Positions 43,717 to 52,184 of a stretch of DNA of 64,000 nucleotides are shown in pieces. The position numbers and the translations under genes are program-made. Source of the DNA: BOG-932 sp965276835 (GTDB lineage: Bacteria > Pseudomonadota > Alphaproteobacteria > BOG-932 > Roseiterribacteraceae); assembly GCA_965276835.1 (NCBI GenBank), contig OZ255631.1, positions 3,286,001 to 3,350,000 on the forward strand. Reading direction: 5' to 3'. The notes beneath the pieces are model-generated. The model did not search any database, was not told the DNA's origin, and saw only the letters and a list, made by a program, of their open reading frames with translations. Within the stretch, counting starts at the first letter, position 1; the number at the start of each line of letters is the position of its first letter.

Positions 43717-45132
43717 TCAACTATCTGAAAAGCCGAAAGGCGCGCTGGTGCGGCGAACCTCGTCCGGCAGGATCTGGCGACCAATCGGCGGAGCCGAGCG
43801 GGCGGTGCATTCGGCGCGCTGGCAGACACGGCAACTGATGCCGATCGGCGTTGCGGCGACAACGTCAAGGTTCACTTCGCCTTGGATATAGATCAGTCTT
43901 CCCGCATGCTCCGCCGCGCAAGCCAACGCGACCGCGCGATCCACTCGGGGTCGGCCGAACCCGCCGCCACCCGCCGTCACCGTGCGCGCAATCGAAAAAA
44001 AACGCTGTCCGTCCGGAAGCTCAAGCCATTGGGTCACGATCTGGCGCGGCGTGCGGAACGCCTGGTGGACGTTCCACAGCGGGCAACCGCCGCCATGCCG
44101 GGCGAAGGGAAATCCGGCGCCGTCGAGCCGCTTGGAGACGTTGCCGGCCTCATCGAAGCGGATGAAAAAGAACGGCACCCGCTCCTGCCCCGGTTTCTGC
44201 AAGGTGGTCAGACGATGCGCCGTCTGCTCGAAGCTGACGCCGAACTGGCGGCCCAGAGCCTCGACATCATAGCGCCGCGCTTCGACCGCCCGAGCGAACG
44301 CCGAGTAGGGCATCAGTGTCGCCGCGGCCGCGTAGCTGGCGAGCGCCCGGCGTGACAAACGTTTGCCGGCATCGGTGGCGAAGTTGCCTTCCCCCAGGAC
44401 AGTATCGATTTCCTTTTCCAGCTCCAGGTAGGCCAACTGAAGAGCAAGCTGAAAGCTTTGACTGGCTCCGTCGATCTCATCGTCCAGCAGGATTTCCTTG
44501 CGATGAAGGTCCAACCGGCGGGTCGACCCGACCATAACCTCGGGCGGCACGCGGCGGACCCGCAGATTGTGGCGCGCCGCGAAATATTCGGCGAAGCCGT
44601 CATGTGCTTTGACGGCCTGCGACAGGCGCTCCCCGGCATCGTCCAGCAAAGGGAAGCAGTTGCGCCGCGCCCCCAGGAAACGGCGAACCTCGGCCACCGG
44701 ATCGGAGGCATCCACATCCTTGTCGCCGGCCCGACGTGCGTCCGCACCGCGATCGGCCAGCGCCAGCTGTTCTTCGTGATACGCCGTGTAGAGCCTCAGG
44801 AACGCCTCCGCGATGCCGGGGAAGTTGGTCACCACATCCGTGATTTCCAAGGACGGCAGCTCGATGTCGGCGAAAATCGGATCCTTCAGCACTGTCTGAA
44901 GGCGGACGGCGTCATCCGATCCATTGTCGGCGAGCGTCGACAGATCGACGCTGTATGTCTGCGCGAGGCGCAATAACAGTTCGGCCGAGAGCGGCCGATG
45001 GTTGCGTTCCAGCAGCGCGATATAGGACGGCGAAATGTCCAAATCCGCAGCCATGTCGGCCTGGGTCAGGCCGCGATCGCGACGGATGCGCCTCAAACTT
45101 GGCCCGACATACAGGCGCTGGTTGGCCGGCAT
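43717..45132 (-). CDS. XRE-family short-chain fatty acyl-CoA regulator (ScfR/RamB type)
   Basis: 471 aa. N-terminal HTH_3 (LRRIRRDRGLTQADMAADLD, SPSYIALLERNHRPLS), central ImmA/IrrE-like DUF955 region (about 150-300) and C-terminal DUF2083 region ending with a Cys cluster (GISCRVCQRAECTARS). Proteins of this build (RamB, PrpR, ScfR) control glyoxylate-shunt and propionate genes in response to acyl-CoA. It is divergent from isocitrate lyase over a 143-bp region with repeated TTACAA boxes, so it almost certainly regulates that gene. Confidence 0.9.
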   Translation of the reverse strand: MPANQRLYVGPSLRRIRRDRGLTQADMAADLDISPSYIALLERNHRPLSAELLLRLAQTYSVDLSTLADNGSDDAVRLQTVLKDPIFADIELPSLEITDVVTNFPGIAEAFLRLYTAYHEEQLALADRGADARRAGDKDVDASDPVAEVRRFLGARRNCFPLLDDAGERLSQAVKAHDGFAEYFAARHNLRVRRVPPEVMVGSTRRLDLHRKEILLDDEIDGASQSFQLALQLAYLELEKEIDTVLGEGNFATDAGKRLSRRALASYAAAATLMPYSAFARAVEARRYDVEALGRQFGVSFEQTAHRLTTLQKPGQERVPFFFIRFDEAGNVSKRLDGAGFPFARHGGGCPLWNVHQAFRTPRQIVTQWLELPDGQRFFSIARTVTAGGGGFGRPRVDRAVALACAAEHAGRLIYIQGEVNLDVVAATPIGISCRVCQRAECTARSAPPIGRQILPDEVRRTSAPFGFSDS

Positions 45133-45157
45133 TGCCTCACCTTTGAAAATAAGAACC

Positions 45158-45194
45158 TTACAACATTACAATAGGTGTTTGTAAAGTATTACAG
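45158..45194. promoter_or_regulatory. Putative operator cluster between the ScfR-type regulator and aceA
   Basis: Four related hexamers occur in 37 bp: ttacaa at 45158 and 45166, ttgtaa (its inverse) at 45179 and ttacag at 45189, in an AT-rich stretch between the divergent genes. The outer inverted pair and the direct pair would suit a multi-HTH regulator. Binding is inferred from position. Confidence 0.5.
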
Positions 45195-45275
45195 CTGCAC
45201 TTTTCTGTGGCTTCACGCTGGCCGGATCCCTCACTAAATCCACGCTATTCGCATTCGGTTTCGAGGAACCAACCC

Positions 45276-46868
45276 ATGTCTTACCAAGATCACATCATCG
45301 CGATGAGCCAGCTCGTCGACAGCAAGAGCGGCGCGTGGACCGGCATCGATGCCGAAGCCGTAGCCCGCATGCGCCTGCAGAACCGGTTCAAGACCGGGCT
45401 GGAAATCGCCCGCTATACCGCCGACATCATGCGCCGCGACATGGCTGCCTATGATGCCGATTCGACCCAATACACCCAGTCGCTTGGCTGCTGGCACGGC
45501 TTTATCGGCCAGCAGAAACTGATCTCGATCAAGAAGCATTTCGGCACGACGGACCGCAAGTATCTGTATCTGTCGGGCTGGATGGTTGCGGCGCTGCGTT
45601 CGGAGTTCGGGCCTTTGCCCGACCAGTCGATGCACGAAAAGACCTCGGTCCCCGCCCTGATCGAAGAGCTGTACACCTTCCTCCGCCAGGCCGATGCCCG
45701 CGAACTGGGCGGCCTGTTCCGCCAGATCGACGCGGCCCGTGAAGCCGGCGACACCGCCAAGGAAGAGGCACTGCTTGATGCGGTCGACAACTACCAAACC
45801 CATGTCGTGCCGGTGATCGCCGACATCGACGCCGGCTTCGGCAATGCCGAAGCGACCTATCTTCTGGCCAAGAAGATGATCGAGGCGGGTGCCTGCGCCT
45901 TGCAGATCGAGAACCAGGTGTCCGACGAAAAGCAATGCGGCCACCAGGACGGCAAGGTCACGGTCCCGCACGAGGACTTCCTGGCCAAGGTGCGTGCCTG
46001 CCGCTACGCCTTCCTGGAGTTGGGCGTCGAAAAGGGCATCATCGTCACCCGCACGGACTCGCTGGGCGCGGGCCTGACCAAGCAGATCGCGGTCAGTCAG
46101 AAGCCCGGGGACCTGGGCGACCAATATAACAGCTTCCTGGATTGCGAAGAGATTTCGCCGGCCGACCTCAACAACGGCGACGTGATCCTCAACCGCAACG
46201 GCAAGCTGCTGCGCCCGAAGCGCCTGCCCAGCAACCTGTTCCAGTTCCGCGCCGGCACCGGTGAGGACCGCTGCGTCCTGGACAGCATCACGTCGCTGCA
46301 GAACGGCGCCGACCTGCTGTGGATCGAGACGGAAAAGCCGCATGTCGACCAGATCGCCGGCATGATGGACCGGATCCGCGCGGTCGTCCCGGACGCCAAG
46401 CTGGTCTACAACAACTCCCCGTCGTTCAATTGGACGCTGAATTTCCGCCAGCAGGTCTATGATGCCTGGAAGACGGCCGGCAAGGACGTGTCGGAATATG
46501 ACCGCGCGAAGCTTATGAGCGTGGATTATGATGCGACCGCCTTGGCGGTTGAGGCCGACGAGCGCATCCGCACCTTCCAGGCGGATGCGGCCAAGCGGGC
46601 CGGCATCTTCCACCACCTGATCACTCTGCCGACCTATCACACCGCAGCCCTGTCGACCGACAATCTGGCCAAGGAATATTTCGGCACCCAGGGCATGCTG
46701 GGTTACGTGAAGAAGGTCCAGCGCGAGGAAATCCGCCAGGGCATCGCCTGCGTGCGTCACCAGAATATGTCTGGTTCCGACATCGGCGACGACCACAAGG
46801 AGTATTTCGCCGGCGAGGCCGCGCTGAAGGCCGGCGGCGTTCACAACACGATGAACCAGTTCGCGTAA
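45276..46868 (+). CDS. aceA: Isocitrate lyase (about 530 aa class)
   Basis: Start ATG 45276 with GAGGA upstream; MSYQDHIIAMSQLVDSKSGA. The active-site loop is EKQCGHQDGKVTVP (KQCGH form, as in the long Pseudomonas-type enzymes, rather than KKCGH). Other signatures: VPVIADIDAGFGNAEATYLL, TRTDSLGAGLTKQIA and NNSPSFNWTLNF. It splits isocitrate into succinate and glyoxylate in the glyoxylate shunt, needed for growth on acetate or fatty acids. This fits the many acyl-CoA enzymes in the window. It ends in a strong terminator and is controlled by the divergent regulator. Confidence 0.97.
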   Translation: MSYQDHIIAMSQLVDSKSGAWTGIDAEAVARMRLQNRFKTGLEIARYTADIMRRDMAAYDADSTQYTQSLGCWHGFIGQQKLISIKKHFGTTDRKYLYLSGWMVAALRSEFGPLPDQSMHEKTSVPALIEELYTFLRQADARELGGLFRQIDAAREAGDTAKEEALLDAVDNYQTHVVPVIADIDAGFGNAEATYLLAKKMIEAGACALQIENQVSDEKQCGHQDGKVTVPHEDFLAKVRACRYAFLELGVEKGIIVTRTDSLGAGLTKQIAVSQKPGDLGDQYNSFLDCEEISPADLNNGDVILNRNGKLLRPKRLPSNLFQFRAGTGEDRCVLDSITSLQNGADLLWIETEKPHVDQIAGMMDRIRAVVPDAKLVYNNSPSFNWTLNFRQQVYDAWKTAGKDVSEYDRAKLMSVDYDATALAVEADERIRTFQADAAKRAGIFHHLITLPTYHTAALSTDNLAKEYFGTQGMLGYVKKVQREEIRQGIACVRHQNMSGSDIGDDHKEYFAGEAALKAGGVHNTMNQFA

Positions 46869-46890
46869 AGCGGCGCTGTTTCACGCTGAG

Positions 46891-46926
46891 AGGGCCCGAG
46901 GCGAAAGCTTCGGGCCCTTTTGCTTT
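46891..46926 (+). terminator. Rho-independent terminator after aceA
   Basis: Stem agggcccga / tcgggccct around a short AG-rich loop, followed by tttgctttt. Lies 22 bp after the aceA stop. Confidence 0.88.
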
Positions 46927-46995
46927 TCTGGGCGACGGATCAAAGGGCGCAATGATACCGTTCTTCATTGGCGTAACCCGGTACAAGAGCACCCC

Positions 46996-47733
46996 ATGCG
47001 AAAACCAGCTGCTAAGCCCCAGCCTTCCAACGCAAATACGCGAATATTGGGGATCGACGTAGGTGGCAGCGGCCTTAAAGCGGCGATCCTGAATCCGAAA
47101 GGCAAGATGCTGACCGAGCGGGTCAGGATAAAGACCCCGGCCGGTTGCGAGCCGAAGCAGATGGTCGATCTACTGATCGCGCTTGTCGCATCGCTGGGCG
47201 CGTTCAGCCGGATCGCGGTCGGCTTTCCGGGTTATGTCCGCGACGGCAAGGTCTTTACGGCCCCGAATCTGGGTACCGAAGCGTGGGCCGGCTTTGATTT
47301 GGCGGGAGCGTTGGAAACCGCGCTGAAAGCCCCGGTCCGCCTCGTGAACGACGCAGATATGCAGGGGCTGGCGGCGATCCAAGGCAAGGGGCTGGAGCTG
47401 GTCTGCACTTTGGGCACGGGCTTCGGCACGGCGTGGTTTCGCGACGGTGAACTGCTGCCGCATATGGAGTTGGCCCATGTCCCCTTCCATCACGGAAAAG
47501 ATATCGACGCCTTCATCGGGGAGCATGCCCGGGAAAAGCTCGGCGACAAGAAATGGAATAAGCGGGTGGAAAAGCTGATCGCGGTGTTGTCGGTCGTGAT
47601 GAATTACGACAACCTCTATTTCGGCGGCGGCAATTCCGCGAAAGTAACGATCGACCTGCCCAAGAATGTGTCGATTGTGCCCAATGAGGATGGGCTGAAA
47701 GGTGCCGCCTTCGCCTGGTTTCCCAAAATCTAG
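46996..47733 (+). CDS. ROK-family sugar kinase (polyphosphate-glucokinase-like)
   Basis: 245 aa. Phosphate-binding ILGIDVGGSGLKAAIL at the start, catalytic Asp region VRLVNDADMQGLAA, and LGTGFGTAWFRDGELLPHME followed by ELAHVPFHHG. This size and motif set match the ROK branch that holds polyphosphate/ATP glucokinases; the ROK zinc-finger Cys motif is absent. It may phosphorylate glucose, but ROK members also act on other hexoses or as regulators. It converges with apbE with a 4-base overlap. Confidence 0.85.
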   Translation: MRKPAAKPQPSNANTRILGIDVGGSGLKAAILNPKGKMLTERVRIKTPAGCEPKQMVDLLIALVASLGAFSRIAVGFPGYVRDGKVFTAPNLGTEAWAGFDLAGALETALKAPVRLVNDADMQGLAAIQGKGLELVCTLGTGFGTAWFRDGELLPHMELAHVPFHHGKDIDAFIGEHAREKLGDKKWNKRVEKLIAVLSVVMNYDNLYFGGGNSAKVTIDLPKNVSIVPNEDGLKGAAFAWFPKI

Positions 47734-48641
47734 GCCAGCGGCCCGCCGACAGCGCCGTTCGTATCGATCCAGAGATACGGCAGGCCGAGATCCGCCAGCC
47801 AGTCCGGCCCGTCCGCCTCGCGCAGCATGCCGATGGTCGAGGCGCTGCCGGCAACGACGCATAGATCGCCCAGCACGCTGACTGCCGCCATGTGGCGCAC
47901 CGGCCAGCCGGTGCGAGGGTTGAGGATATGGCCGTAGCGCACGCCGTTGAAGACGATGCAGCGCTCATAGTCGCCGCTGCTGGCCAGCGCGCCTTCGCGG
48001 ATCGAGAGGGTCTGCACGACACCGTCGGCCAGGCGCGGATGGCGGATGCCGACCTTCCAGGGACTGCCGTCGGCGCGGGGGCCGACGATGCGGATGTCGC
48101 CGCCGAGATTCACCACGGCGTTCGAAATTCCCTCGGATTTGCAAAGGGTTGCGGCGCAATCGACCGCGTATTCCTTTACGATTCCGCCGAAATCGATCTC
48201 CATGCCCGGTATTGGGAACGACAGCACCGGCGGTTCCCAGCGCAGCCGGTGCCAGCCCACCTTGTCCAGCAGGATTTCCACCTGTGCCGGGTCGGGCGGC
48301 TGGTCGCGGTCGAACCGCCAGGCGCGGCGCAGAATGCCGGAGGTGATGTCGAACAGACCGTCGCTCTCGGCATGACAAGTGGCGGCATAGTTGAGGATTT
48401 GCGCCGTTTCCAGGTCGACCTCGATCGATCCGCCCGCCGCCGCGACGTGATTTATGGCAGACAGAAAGCTGGTGTCGCGATAGCGCGAATAGAGCGCCTC
48501 GAGCCGTTCGACCTCGGCGATGACCAGGGCCGCGACGCGATTGCCCTCGGTTTTATCGCGCCCAAAAAGCTGAATTTCGCAGGGCGATCCCATCGCCTTG
48601 AACGGCACGCGGCAATAGAGTTGACGCACCGGTTTCACCAC
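47730..48641 (-). CDS. apbE: ApbE-family FAD:protein FMN transferase
   Basis: 303 aa. Family features: FKAMGSPCEIQLFG, SFLSAINHVA, FDITSGILRRAWRF, IDFGGIVKEYAVDCAATL, NLGGDIRIVGPRADGSPWKV and ALASSGDYERCIVFNG with the HILNPRTGWP motif. ApbE attaches FMN to Thr/Ser of exported redox proteins. No lipobox or clear signal peptide is visible. It is the last gene of the TlpA-DUF4266-DUF3570-apbE run (14 bp after DUF3570). No DGxTGAT-type flavinylation target was found in the neighbours, so its substrate here is open. Confidence 0.95.
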   Translation of the reverse strand: MVKPVRQLYCRVPFKAMGSPCEIQLFGRDKTEGNRVAALVIAEVERLEALYSRYRDTSFLSAINHVAAAGGSIEVDLETAQILNYAATCHAESDGLFDITSGILRRAWRFDRDQPPDPAQVEILLDKVGWHRLRWEPPVLSFPIPGMEIDFGGIVKEYAVDCAATLCKSEGISNAVVNLGGDIRIVGPRADGSPWKVGIRHPRLADGVVQTLSIREGALASSGDYERCIVFNGVRYGHILNPRTGWPVRHMAAVSVLGDLCVVAGSASTIGMLREADGPDWLADLGLPYLWIDTNGAVGGPLA

Positions 48642-48654
48642 TTTCGTGGACCGA

Positions 48655-51255
48655 TTAGAACGCGGTATCCCACGTAATCGACAGCGTGCCGACGCGCGAC
48701 AGCTGATAACCGTTCACATCGTCCACAACCGGCACCAGCCATTCCACACTCAACCTGTTGCCCGCGAAGGCGCCGCGCGGGATGATCGCGCTGACGCCGA
48801 TACCGATGTCGCCATAGCGCCCGCCATAACTGCCGGGCTGGTCCATCGGCCCCAGCTCGACCTGCGGCGTCAGAACATCCTTATAGATGCGGATCGGCTG
48901 CCCGTGCACGACTTTGACGCCGGTTTGCGTCGGAACGATATGCGGCTGGAACTGTCCCTGGACGGCGCCCTGCCATGTGCCGACGCCGCGCACCGAGGCC
49001 GACAGCCAGGGCAGGATACCGACGCCGCCCCAGACGGAGCCCTGCACCATGTCCCCCAGTGCATAGCCGTCAGCGTTGCGCGACTGCAGCCGTTTGTCGG
49101 CGGTCGCCTGCGCCCCCCAGGAGAAGCGCCCAAGATATCCCAGATAGGTCATGGTCGGCACGAAATCGACCGTTCCGCTGCCCGGCTGAAGGCCGTAATT
49201 CAGGTAATAGCTGCCGGTGTTGATGCGCTTGTCGGTGCTGCCGCTGGGCAGGCTGAGCCCCAGACCGGCGTTCAGCCGATAGCCGTCGCCCTTCAGCAGG
49301 TTGCCCAGTACCGTGACCCCGGTATCGCCAAGCCCCGCCGCCGTATGGCGGAGGCCCGGCGGGCTGGGCTGGCCGGGATGGGCCAGGTCCACACCGGCGG
49401 GACTGACTGCCGTCTGGTCCTGGTGCATATCGACCAAGCGCGGCGTCACCAGCAGCGTTATGCGGTCCCACGGTGAATAGGATAGATCGACCGACGTGAC
49501 ATGCGTGTCGGCGGCGTCTTCCCGGCGCAGGCAAGGCGTACCGCCACAGTCCAGCTTTGCGATCGCCGCATCCGAAACTGCCTGTGCGCCGTGCAAGATA
49601 TCGCCGTCCTGCAGGCCCCAATCATGGTGTACGCTGATGGCATAATCGCCGGGCTTGTCCAGCGCATGCGCAAACCGGATGCCGGCCGGCACCGCGCGAT
49701 CCCAGACCGTACCGCCGGCGGCCTGCGCGCCTCCCTCGCTCGCGTCGTCGCTGCCCCGATAATCCGACAAGCCGTCACGGCCGGCGAGGTCGAATTTGAG
49801 CGAGACGTAGACGGTATAGGCGTTAAGGTCGGCATATCCCGGCTCGCCGCCGCCGCCCAGTCTCAACGATCCTTCGCGGGTGGAATATTCGGCGCCGATC
49901 TCAAGTTTCAGATCGTCGCGCAATTGTTTGTCGACGGCAATCTGCGCGCCCAGCGATCCATAAGCCGACAGCCGTTCGTCGCTGGAGAAATTCCGGATTG
50001 GCAGCTTATTGAAATTCAGCTTCGGACCGACCGCCGGATTGACCGGCAACTTGGACGGGAACGGCTGGTTGAACAGGAAAAAAGGCTGATAGAAATCGGC
50101 CGCCGACTGTGTGTAGTAACGCAGGCCCGGGACCAGCATCCAGCCGTCGCCCAGCGGTTGATACCAGGTGAGGTCCAGCGTGTGTGCGTCGATGCCCCAA
50201 TCGTCGTGGAAGAACCGATAATCGACATGCAAGGCGGCATCGGTGCCGGCGATGTACTGGATGAAGCGCGCATCGAACGTGAACTGGTTGCGTAAGGACG
50301 GGCGGTGGTCCAGCGCCTCCTGCGTCAGCACGGTTCCGACGCCCGGTGCCTGGTTCGGATTGTCGAACGCCAGCAGCGTGTCCTTATACGGGTCGGACAG
50401 ATAGCCGGTGCTGCGCGTGTAACTCAGCGTGCCACTAATCAGGGATTCGGGATTGATAATCTGGGTTATCCCGACATCGGCCGCGAAATCGTGCCGGGTG
50501 CCGAACAGCGTGGCGAGACCGTCGTTGAGGCTGATCCGGTTGGCGTAGTCACCCTCGTCGGCCGCGTCGTTGATGTCTTCCTGGGCGGAAATATTGCTGG
50601 TCGTGAAACTGGCGCCCCAGGCCAATGTCGTCAGCTTCTGGTCCAGGTCGACGCTGCCGTCGATATTGAAGAAATAGGATTTGTAGTCGGGCTCGTCGGA
50701 GATGCCGCCGCCGACATTCAGCGTCGCGGTGTCCCAGGCGTAACCCAGCTTGCCGGAAACCTGGCGGCGGGTTTCCGGCGATGCCGTGGCCATGATGTCG
50801 ACCAGCCGCGAATCCGGTGCATATTGCAGAAACTTCGATTTGAAGTTGACCACCACCGGGCGGTGTTTCGGATCGGTCGAATAGAAAGTCGGGATCGAGG
50901 CGCCGGAAAACACCTGGGCCGCCACCGCCGCGTGCGGGGCGGTGGTGATCGGCGTCGCGCCCGACCAGGTGTCCTGCGTATAGTCGAGCCCGAACTTCCA
51001 CCGGTCGGTCAGCGAACCGTGGGCGCCGGCAGAGAGGCTGTCCACCTCGACAGGTTTCAGTTGAAGATCGCGATAGCTCTGGCCGTCGAGATTGCGCTCG
51101 CCTTCGGCGTAATGGCGATACTCGAAGGTGTATTCGTCGCCGTCCGCCGCCTGCGCGTGCCCGGCCATCAGGCCCGGCAGGGCGAGCGCCGCGGCGGTCA
51201 GCGCCCGAAGCGCGCCGGAACGCGGCGGCAAAGACTTTGCGTCAATTGCAGCCAC
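48655..51255 (-). CDS. DUF3570 outer-membrane-barrel protein with a C-terminal second barrel-like half
   Basis: About 866 aa from the GTG at 51253-51255 (an ATG at 51318 would overlap the DUF4266 gene by 77 bp and add basic junk). Signal-like N terminus ALRALTAAALALPGLMAGHA. Residues about 40-440 have alternating strands typical of DUF3570 (FEYRHYAEGERNLDGQSYRD, LDYTQDTWSGATPITT). The C-terminal part (about 600-866; GDTGVTVLGNLLKGDGYRLN, GLSLPSGSTDKR) resembles the MetA-like phenol-degradation/transporter barrels. Usual DUF3570 proteins are about half as long, so this looks like a fusion. Function unknown; the setting suggests surface export or anchoring of the DUF4266 product. Confidence 0.88.
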   Translation of the reverse strand: MAAIDAKSLPPRSGALRALTAAALALPGLMAGHAQAADGDEYTFEYRHYAEGERNLDGQSYRDLQLKPVEVDSLSAGAHGSLTDRWKFGLDYTQDTWSGATPITTAPHAAVAAQVFSGASIPTFYSTDPKHRPVVVNFKSKFLQYAPDSRLVDIMATASPETRRQVSGKLGYAWDTATLNVGGGISDEPDYKSYFFNIDGSVDLDQKLTTLAWGASFTTSNISAQEDINDAADEGDYANRISLNDGLATLFGTRHDFAADVGITQIINPESLISGTLSYTRSTGYLSDPYKDTLLAFDNPNQAPGVGTVLTQEALDHRPSLRNQFTFDARFIQYIAGTDAALHVDYRFFHDDWGIDAHTLDLTWYQPLGDGWMLVPGLRYYTQSAADFYQPFFLFNQPFPSKLPVNPAVGPKLNFNKLPIRNFSSDERLSAYGSLGAQIAVDKQLRDDLKLEIGAEYSTREGSLRLGGGGEPGYADLNAYTVYVSLKFDLAGRDGLSDYRGSDDASEGGAQAAGGTVWDRAVPAGIRFAHALDKPGDYAISVHHDWGLQDGDILHGAQAVSDAAIAKLDCGGTPCLRREDAADTHVTSVDLSYSPWDRITLLVTPRLVDMHQDQTAVSPAGVDLAHPGQPSPPGLRHTAAGLGDTGVTVLGNLLKGDGYRLNAGLGLSLPSGSTDKRINTGSYYLNYGLQPGSGTVDFVPTMTYLGYLGRFSWGAQATADKRLQSRNADGYALGDMVQGSVWGGVGILPWLSASVRGVGTWQGAVQGQFQPHIVPTQTGVKVVHGQPIRIYKDVLTPQVELGPMDQPGSYGGRYGDIGIGVSAIIPRGAFAGNRLSVEWLVPVVDDVNGYQLSRVGTLSITWDTAF

Positions 51256-51457
51256 AGCCGCCGCCGACACCCGCATTGCCGCCCTGCGCCGCCTCGCGGG
51301 CGGCGAAGGTGTGCGCACGCAGCGCGCTGTTGGTCGGGTTGGGATCCATCGCCATCTGCGGCTTCGCCAGGTCGCCGCGTTCCCATGGCTGCACCGGCTC
51401 GCACGCCACGGCGCCGAGCGCGACGAGGACGCACAGACAGCACGGCGCCAGTTTCAT
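51242..51457 (-). CDS. DUF4266 small lipoprotein-like protein with Gly/Cys tail
   Basis: 71 aa. N-terminal signal with a lipobox-like end (VLVALGAVAC, Cys at residue 19), then PWERGDLAKPQMAMDPNP, the DUF4266 signature, a helix with AAREAAQGG, and the C-terminal GVGGGCGCN. The terminal Gly/Cys motif is the most conserved part of the family as I remember it. Its ATG overlaps the tlpA stop (ATGA). Its partners (TlpA reductase, ApbE flavinyl transferase, barrel protein) suggest the Cys tail is a redox, metal or modification site. No biochemical function is established to my knowledge. Confidence 0.9.
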   Translation of the reverse strand: MKLAPCCLCVLVALGAVACEPVQPWERGDLAKPQMAMDPNPTNSALRAHTFAAREAAQGGNAGVGGGCGCN

Positions 51458-51972
51458 TGCGCGGTTTTTTCGGCCAGCAGCGCCTCAACCTCCGCCCGCA
51501 ACTGCGCCGCGTCGTCGGCGCGGAAACCGGCATGGCGACTGTGGATATTGCCGGTTCGGTCGATCAGGAAGGATGACGGCATCGCGGTGACGCCCAGCAC
51601 TTTGGCGCACGGCCCGTTCGGCCCCGCCGCGACCGCGAAGCCTGCCTGATGCTTGGCGAGAAAGCCTTCGGCATCCGCCGGCCTCTGATCCATGTTGACG
51701 GCGACAACCTGCAGTCCGCGTGATCCGTAGGCGGCCTGCAGATCGTTCATGAACGGGAAGGACAACAGGCAGGGCACGCACCAGGATGCCCAGAAATCCA
51801 CGTAAAGCACTTTGCCGCGAAACTGCTCGAAGCCCGTGGGCTGCCCAGCGCCAAGATTGAGCGTACAGGTCGGGAGAGGATCGGATAGCGCCGGGGAGAC
51901 CGCACCGAGAGCGGTCAACAGGGTGAAACCCGCAACGGCGAAATGGCGGACTCCGGGTAACCGCTGACGCAT
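51454..51972 (-). CDS. TlpA-like periplasmic thioredoxin
   Basis: 172 aa with a signal peptide (about 1-30, ending SPALSD). Thioredoxin fold with active-site WASWCVPCLLSFPFMND and cis-Pro region VTAMPSSFLIDRTG, as in TlpA/ResA/CcmG reductases. It keeps periplasmic Cys reduced. First gene of the cassette with DUF4266, DUF3570 and apbE, so a likely client is the Cys tail of the DUF4266 protein. It lies 212 bp downstream of the copper efflux operon on the same strand. Confidence 0.93.
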   Translation of the reverse strand: MRQRLPGVRHFAVAGFTLLTALGAVSPALSDPLPTCTLNLGAGQPTGFEQFRGKVLYVDFWASWCVPCLLSFPFMNDLQAAYGSRGLQVVAVNMDQRPADAEGFLAKHQAGFAVAAGPNGPCAKVLGVTAMPSSFLIDRTGNIHSRHAGFRADDAAQLRAEVEALLAEKTAQ

Positions 51973-52184
51973 TTGCCGAATCCCTCAATCGAAGCCGAAC
52001 ACCGTGCGACGGTGGCGGCAAAGCCCGCTCCTACATCGCCTTGTTGATCAAGACGCCGAAGCGATTCGATTATTCCATCACAGCGCTGCGTTGCCTCGAG
52101 CTTTTTGCGTTTGGGGCAATTCATGCACACGCAGTTGGACGCAGATGAGTGTTTTGGGTGCAGCGGTTATTTGGGCGGTGTCTC

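Noticed and set aside
45234..46844. 536-codon antisense frame over isocitrate lyase
   Set aside because: Mirror frame of a highly expressed GC-rich gene; no family features, whereas the plus strand is unmistakable AceA.
51915..52130. 71-codon Cys-containing minus-strand frame upstream of tlpA
   Set aside because: It overlaps the tlpA start out of frame and lacks a clear ribosome site. The Cys are scattered, so coding status cannot be supported, though the 212-bp gap otherwise holds only the REP-like sequence.
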